A stretch of DNA of 47,259 bases, from contig NZ_QREV01000040.1 in assembly GCF_003363715.1 (NCBI RefSeq), positions 1 to 47,259 of the forward strand, written 5' to 3'. Positions 42,731-47,259 of this stretch are shown here, piece by piece. This stretch comes from Parabacteroides acidifaciens. GTDB taxonomy: Bacteria > Bacteroidota > Bacteroidia > Bacteroidales > Tannerellaceae. The notes under the pieces were generated by a model. It had not been told where the DNA came from. It saw only the letters and a program-made list of their open reading frames with translations, and ran no database searches. Position 1 is the first letter of the stretch, and every line of letters starts with the position of its first letter. The translations under genes were made by a program, and so were the position numbers.

Positions 42731-45700
42731 TTATTTCTTGTGCTCTTCAATCCACTTCCGCGCATTCACGAAACCTTCGATCCAGGGAGTGACTTCGTCG
42801 CTATTGCGGCGATCTTCCGGATAGTAACCGCACTGCCAGGGGAACATGGCGCGTTCCAGGTGAGGCATCATGGCCATGTGGCGGCCGTCGTGCGAGCAAA
42901 CACCGGCAACCGACCAGGGCGAACCGTTCGGGTTGGCGGGATAGCCTTCGTAGTTGTACTTCAGTGCGATGTGGTATTCCTTTTCTTCGTACGGGAAAGA
43001 GAACTTGCCTTCTCCGTGCGTGATCCAGATACCCAACTTCAAACCGCTCATCGAGCCGAACATAACCGAATGGTTCTTCGGAATCTCGACCGTGATGAAG
43101 TTCGATTCGAGCTTGTGCGAATCGTTGTGCAACATCTTATGTTTCTTTTCATGCTCCGGATAAACCACGCCTAACTCGGCCATCAGCTGGCAACCGTTAC
43201 AGATACCTAAACTCAGCGTGTCGGGACGTGCATAGAAGTTATCCAATGCCTTCTTCGCCTTCTCGTTATATAAGAAACCGCCGGCCCATCCTTTGGCAGA
43301 GCCCAAGACATCGGAGTTGGAGAAACCACCGCAGAAGACGATCATGTTGACATCTTCCAGCGTCTCGCGGCCGGAAGCCAAGTCGGTCATGTGAACGTCT
43401 TTCACATCGAAGCCCGCCAGATACAGGGCATAAGAAGTCTCGCGTTCGCACTGGCAACCCTTTTCACGGATGACAGCGGCACGGATTCCGCTCTGGCCTT
43501 TGCGGTCGGCTGTCAGGCCGTAAGCAGACAGCTTGCCGGTGAAGCCTTTCGGATATTTGAATTCCAGCGGCTGCATCTTATAGTTTTCGAAGCGATTACC
43601 TGCACAAACGCTGCCGCTCTGCTTGATATCCAGCTTGTAAGACGATTCGTACCAGACGTCACGCATATAGTCGATGCCGAAATGATACTGGATGCCTTCT
43701 TTGGAAATTAGGATATGGCGTTCGCTGGTCGGCTTGGCGATAGCGGCAAAGCCTACGCCTGCTTCTTCCATCAGCTTCTCGAACGCTTTCTTGTCTTTCA
43801 CCTGAACCAGGATACCCGGGTTTTCGGCAAACAGGATCTTGACGATATCCTGTTCGGACAGCTTGTCTAAATTTACTTCCAGACCGCCTTCGACGTTGGC
43901 GAAACACATCTCGAGCAATGTCGTGATCATACCGCCGGCCGAGATATCGTGTCCGGCCAGGATCAGGCCCTTTTCGATTGCATCCTGGACTGCGTTGAAC
44001 GCATCGGCGAAATATTCGCTGTCCTTTACGGTCGGCACTTCGTTGCCTAACTTGTTCAACACCTGTGCAAGAGCGGAACCGCCCAACTTCATCGTGTCGA
44101 ACGAGAAGTCTATATAATATATGTAAGAATTCTTTTCGTGCGCCAATACCGGAGAAACGATCTTGCGGATGTCGCTCACCTCTGCACCTGCCGAAATGAT
44201 AACCGTACCCGGAGCGATCACCTTGTCGTCGCCATACTTCTGCGTCATCGACAAAGAGTCTTTGCCTGTCGGGATATTGATGCCTAAGGCACAGGCAAAG
44301 TCAGATGCCGCCTGAACAGCCGTGTAGAGGCGGGCGTCTTCTCCTTCGTTGCGGCACGGCCACATCCAGTTGGCACTCAAGGAAACACCAGCCAGCTTGT
44401 CGGCCAGCGGAGCGAAGACGATGTTCGTCAATGATTCTGCGATTGCCATAACCGAACCGGCAGCCGGGTCGACCATTGCCACCTGCGGAGCGTGACCGAT
44501 GGAAGTAGCGATACCCGCTTTTCCACGGTAGTCCAGCGCTACGGCACCCAGGTCGCTCAGCGGCAACTGCAACTCGCCCTGGCACTGCTGGCGGGCGATC
44601 TTGCCTGTCACGGAACGGTCCACCTTGTTGGTCAACCAGTCCTTGCATGCCACAGCTTCCAGCTGAAGCACGTTTTCCAGATAGTGATGCAGTTCGGATT
44701 CCTTGTAAACCACCGGAGCGTAGGTCTCTTCAACCGTATGGTCCTTCATGATCGTTCTCGGCGGCTTACCGAACATATATTCGAGTTTGATGTCGATCGG
44801 TTTCACGCCGTCGGCCTGTTCGAAGACAAACTTCATGTCGTTGGTCGTTTCACCTACGACATACATCGGAGAGCGTTCGCGGTCGGCAATGCGTCGTACG
44901 CGGGCAACATCCTCTTCCTTCATCAGCAAGCCCATACGTTCCTGGCTTTCGTTACCCACAATTTCCTTGGCGGAAAGCGTCGGGTCGCCGACAGGCAACT
45001 GGCTCATGTCGATATGTCCTCCGGTAGCTTCCACCAGTTCGGACAGACAGTTCAGGTGGCCGCCTGCGCCGTGGTCGTGGATAGAGATGACCGGGTTGTT
45101 GTCCGACTCGGCAATGGCACGGATTACGTTGGAAACTCGTTTCTGCATTTCCGGATTGGCACGCTGTACGGCGTTCAGCTCGATACCGCTGGTGTACTGG
45201 CCCGTGTTTACCGACGAAACGGCGCCGCCGCCCATACCGATGCGGTAGTTGTCACCACCTAACAGCACGACCTTTTCGCCCGGTTCGGGATCACCCTTCA
45301 GCGCGTCGCGCATATTGGCATAACCCACACCGCCGGCAAGCATGATCACCTTGTCGTACGCATATTTCTTGTTGTTTTCTTCATGTTCGAATGTCAGTAC
45401 CGAACCGCAGATCAGCGGTTGTCCGAACTTGTTACCGAAATCGGAAGCACCGTTCGACGCCTTGATCAGAATCTGTTCCGGAGTCTGGTACAACCAGGGA
45501 CGCGGGTCGAGGATCTTTTCCCATTCGCGGGCCCCTTCGGTACGCGGGTAAGCGGTCATGTAAACAGCCGTTCCGGCAATCGGAAGCGAAGCCTTACCAC
45601 CACCCAGACGGTCTCGTATCTCACCGCCCGAACCCGTTGCAGCGCCGTTGAACGGCTCGACGGTTGTCGGGAAGTTGTGCGTTTCGGCTTTCAGCGAGAT

Positions 45701-46423
45701 AACCGATTTGATTTCCTTCACTTCATAGAAATCAGGTTTGTCGCCGCTTGCCGGGGCAAACTGTTCGATCACCGGGCCTTCGTTGAACGCCACGTTATCT
45801 TTATAGGCGGAAACTAACTTGTTCGGGTTCTCCGCCGATGTTTTCTTAATCAGGTTAAAGAGGGAGCTTTCTTTCTCTTCTCCGTCGATGATGAACGTAC
45901 CACCGAAGATCTTGTGGCGGCAGTGTTCCGAGTTTACCTGTGCGAAGCCGTACACTTCGCTGTCGGTCAGCCGGCGTTCTAACTTCTGGCTCACTTCGTT
46001 GAGGTAAGCTACTTCTTCGTCGCTCAACGCCAGTCCTTCCTGCTTGTTGTAGGCGGCGATATCTTCGATATAGACAATCGGGTCCGGTTGTTTACTGATC
46101 GTGAAGATGTCCTGGTTCAGACCGTTGTAGATGCGTTGCAACATCGGGTCGTGTTCGGCTTCGCCCGATGAAACGGGGAAGTATTCCTCGATGCGTGCGA
46201 TGCCTGTGAGCCCCATATTCTGGGTGATTTCCACAGCATTCGTACTCCAGGGGGTAATCATTTCCCGGCGCGGTCCCACGTACCAGCCTTCCAGCGTTTC
46301 AGCCTGGAGAGGTTTTGCCTCGCTAAACGCCCAAACTAATTTTTCTACATCTTCAGGAGAGAAAGCGTGTGCAGCCTCCACAGCTAACACCGTCTTTGTA
46401 GGAGATTGAAAGAATAGAATCAT
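42731..46423 (-). CDS. purL: Phosphoribosylformylglycinamidine synthase, single-chain
   Basis: This 1230-residue protein is the large fused form found in Gram-negative bacteria. It has an N-terminal PurS-like part, two AIRS-type domains (SEHCRHKIFGGTF, KAETHNFPTTVEPFNGAATG, GGEIRDRLGGGKAS, HDHGAGGHLNCLSELVEA), and a C-terminal glutaminase domain with the nucleophile Cys in GICNGCQLMAELG. It uses glutamine and ATP to turn FGAR into FGAM in purine synthesis. It stands alone here. A -7 box TATCTTTG is at 46499-46492. Confidence 0.97.
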   Translation of the reverse strand: MILFFQSPTKTVLAVEAAHAFSPEDVEKLVWAFSEAKPLQAETLEGWYVGPRREMITPWSTNAVEITQNMGLTGIARIEEYFPVSSGEAEHDPMLQRIYNGLNQDIFTISKQPDPIVYIEDIAAYNKQEGLALSDEEVAYLNEVSQKLERRLTDSEVYGFAQVNSEHCRHKIFGGTFIIDGEEKESSLFNLIKKTSAENPNKLVSAYKDNVAFNEGPVIEQFAPASGDKPDFYEVKEIKSVISLKAETHNFPTTVEPFNGAATGSGGEIRDRLGGGKASLPIAGTAVYMTAYPRTEGAREWEKILDPRPWLYQTPEQILIKASNGASDFGNKFGQPLICGSVLTFEHEENNKKYAYDKVIMLAGGVGYANMRDALKGDPEPGEKVVLLGGDNYRIGMGGGAVSSVNTGQYTSGIELNAVQRANPEMQKRVSNVIRAIAESDNNPVISIHDHGAGGHLNCLSELVEATGGHIDMSQLPVGDPTLSAKEIVGNESQERMGLLMKEEDVARVRRIADRERSPMYVVGETTNDMKFVFEQADGVKPIDIKLEYMFGKPPRTIMKDHTVEETYAPVVYKESELHHYLENVLQLEAVACKDWLTNKVDRSVTGKIARQQCQGELQLPLSDLGAVALDYRGKAGIATSIGHAPQVAMVDPAAGSVMAIAESLTNIVFAPLADKLAGVSLSANWMWPCRNEGEDARLYTAVQAASDFACALGINIPTGKDSLSMTQKYGDDKVIAPGTVIISAGAEVSDIRKIVSPVLAHEKNSYIYYIDFSFDTMKLGGSALAQVLNKLGNEVPTVKDSEYFADAFNAVQDAIEKGLILAGHDISAGGMITTLLEMCFANVEGGLEVNLDKLSEQDIVKILFAENPGILVQVKDKKAFEKLMEEAGVGFAAIAKPTSERHILISKEGIQYHFGIDYMRDVWYESSYKLDIKQSGSVCAGNRFENYKMQPLEFKYPKGFTGKLSAYGLTADRKGQSGIRAAVIREKGCQCERETSYALYLAGFDVKDVHMTDLASGRETLEDVNMIVFCGGFSNSDVLGSAKGWAGGFLYNEKAKKALDNFYARPDTLSLGICNGCQLMAELGVVYPEHEKKHKMLHNDSHKLESNFITVEIPKNHSVMFGSMSGLKLGIWITHGEGKFSFPYEEKEYHIALKYNYEGYPANPNGSPWSVAGVCSHDGRHMAMMPHLERAMFPWQCGYYPEDRRNSDEVTPWIEGFVNARKWIEEHKK

Positions 46424-46491
46424 ATCGTCGATTTATTAATGGTATTCGTTCGTACAAGGGATAACAAAGGATATCCCTCGCTTACAGGGTG

Positions 46492-46499
46492 CAAAGATA
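46492..46499 (-). promoter_or_regulatory. -7 box TATCTTTG of purL
   Basis: A perfect TAnnTTTG followed by GCA, 68 bases before the ATG. No clear -33 element was found at N19. Confidence 0.55.
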
Positions 46500-46622
46500 G
46501 TAATTATATAGGATAATCTTCTTTCCGGCTTCCGAAAAGTTTTGTCTCTTTCTCCCTGTCCGCGGTCTTCTTTTTGGCCATGAAGGAGTAAATAAGCATA
46601 GACCCTTATCCTAATTGGTATG

Positions 46623-46742
46623 GACTCCCATGCAATCCTTGTTCGACCCGGGTCGGACAGTTGTTTGACCTTCGTCGGACAGCTGTCCCACCCGGGTCGA
46701 ACAGCTGTCTGACGAGGGTCGAACAAGGATCGCGTGGGAGTC
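46623..46742. repeat. 120-bp dyad containing four tandem 22-bp palindromic units
   Basis: Units at 46639-46660, 46661-46682, 46683-46704 and 46705-46726 are each near-palindromes with the plan YTGTYYGACC-CGGGTC-RACAR. The array is itself symmetric about 46682/46683, in GGACAGCTGTCC. It is flanked by GACTCCCA...ATCC on the left and GGAT...TGGGAGTC on the right. A single strand could fold into one hairpin of about 60 bp or four small ones. Confidence 0.85.
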
Positions 46743-47186
46743 GAAGGGAATAAGGATGGGGCTGAAGGAAATTAGCTCCCTTGTGGCGCTTTTTATCCGG
46801 GAGGTGAATAGAGCCCTTGAATGGCGGTATTGAAGGAAAGACCAAGCGTATATCTGCTACAAAAGGCGGAAGTCTGTAAGGTATGCCTGCCGCTCTGAAA
46901 AAGTCAGGCTGCGCATAAAAGGGCAACGGGATCTTGAAGATTGTGTCTTAAAATAATTAAACCGAAGTGCTTGCGATTAACAAAAATAGACAAAGCTGCC
47001 CGCATTTCTTAAAAAGCGCCCGGAAACGGCCTTAATCTTGAAGAATCTTTAAAAATATAAAGTATTGACAAACAAGCTGATAAAAGAAAGTCGGGGAGCG
47101 GAAGAATCGTCGGATTTTCGCGTGAAAAACAGGTAAAAATCAGTTGTAAATAATTGATGTATAGTGAATTATTGATGGCGGGTAGA
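46743..47186. other. Non-coding stretch between the palindromic array and the last crossover site
   Basis: No convincing gene, terminator or tRNA is visible in these 444 bases. The open frames here are short and lack family features. The block that precedes cassettes A and B by 239 bases is not evident. Confidence 0.5.
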
Positions 47187-47220
47187 ATGACTAACGAAAA
47201 CGTACGTTTAGATTCGTCAT
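47187..47220. repeat. Crossover palindrome, distal site of a cassette cut by the right window edge
   Basis: ATGACT...CGTCAT arms with core ACGTACGT and central dinucleotide TA (47203-47204), as in the site at 23-60. The sequence that follows (caaaaatagg, cataagttttaaacctgca) matches the inner flank of the distal sites of cassettes A and B. Confidence 0.85.
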
Positions 47221-47230
47221 ATTTCAGGTA

Positions 47231-47259
47231 CAAAAATAGGCATAAGTTTTAAACCTGCA
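47231..47259 (-). promoter_or_regulatory. Partial invertible promoter, leftward
   Basis: On the minus strand TATTTTTG (47238-47231). The first two bases of the expected ATTG (read as ca at 47258-47259) are present before the window ends. It implies another phase-variable gene just right of the window, also in the OFF orientation. Confidence 0.6.

Noticed and set aside
34975-46726. CRISPR array
   Set aside because: The 22-bp repeats at 34975 and 46639 are contiguous with no unique spacers, and no cas genes are present.
46606-46926. 106-codon minus-strand open frame near the right end
   Set aside because: Much of it translates the palindromic array, giving repeated RTAVR/PTKVK-like segments. 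No conserved features.

Overview
The window looks like a chromosome segment from a gut Bacteroidales, most probably Parabacteroides. The evidence is three very large secreted proteins with the DUF6383-type C-terminus typical of that genus, GH106 and GH20 glycosidases, DUF5683/DUF3127/DUF5053 proteins, a near absence of Shine-Dalgarno sites, and promoters of the Bacteroidetes form TTTG-N19-TAnnTTTG. Perfect or near-perfect examples of that promoter precede aroB, tRNA-Pro and the M23 peptidase gene.

Layout: (1) 1-3.8 kb, a DUF6383 surface protein gene preceded by one crossover palindrome at the window edge. (2) 3.9-18.1 kb, housekeeping genes: two small genes, parA-parB-DUF5683-lytic transglycosylase, a Rel/SpoT enzyme, then on the minus strand a Ca/Na exchanger, DUF3127, MerR and M23 peptidase, then alaS, aroB and tRNA-Pro(GGG). 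(3) 18.1-24 kb, HU and AraC regulators, a stand-alone receiver, rpsA, and an ECF sigma operon divergent from a DUF6249-like membrane protein, with matching ECF-type promoters on both sides. (4) 24-26.5 kb, a GH106-like lipoprotein. (5) 26.6-34.8 kb, two tandem DUF6383 paralogues, each with a complete 183-bp invertible promoter cassette. (6) 35.2-38.7 kb, an NMO/FabK-like flavoprotein, then an orphan pstS and a phosphate-type porin, each preceded by 11-bp-period repeats resembling Pho boxes. (7) 38.7-46.4 kb, GH20 hexosaminidase, a tandem ORF6N gene pair of which one has an in-frame stop, a small beta-barrel protein and purL. (8) 46.4-47.26 kb, non-coding DNA with a four-unit palindromic array and the first half of another invertible promoter cassette.

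The most interesting system is the phase-variable surface protein family. In both complete cassettes the best promoter points away from the gene, so the sequenced state reads as OFF. Each cassette has its own two-base centre in the crossover palindrome (TT/AA, AT, and TA at the window edges), which could keep inversion local and stop rearrangements between cassettes. No invertase gene is in the window, so it must act in trans. Phase-variable promoters for large surface glycoproteins are already known in Parabacteroides distasonis. The private crossover cores, and a covarying stem structure in the 3' untranslated regions of all three genes, are the parts I have not seen described.
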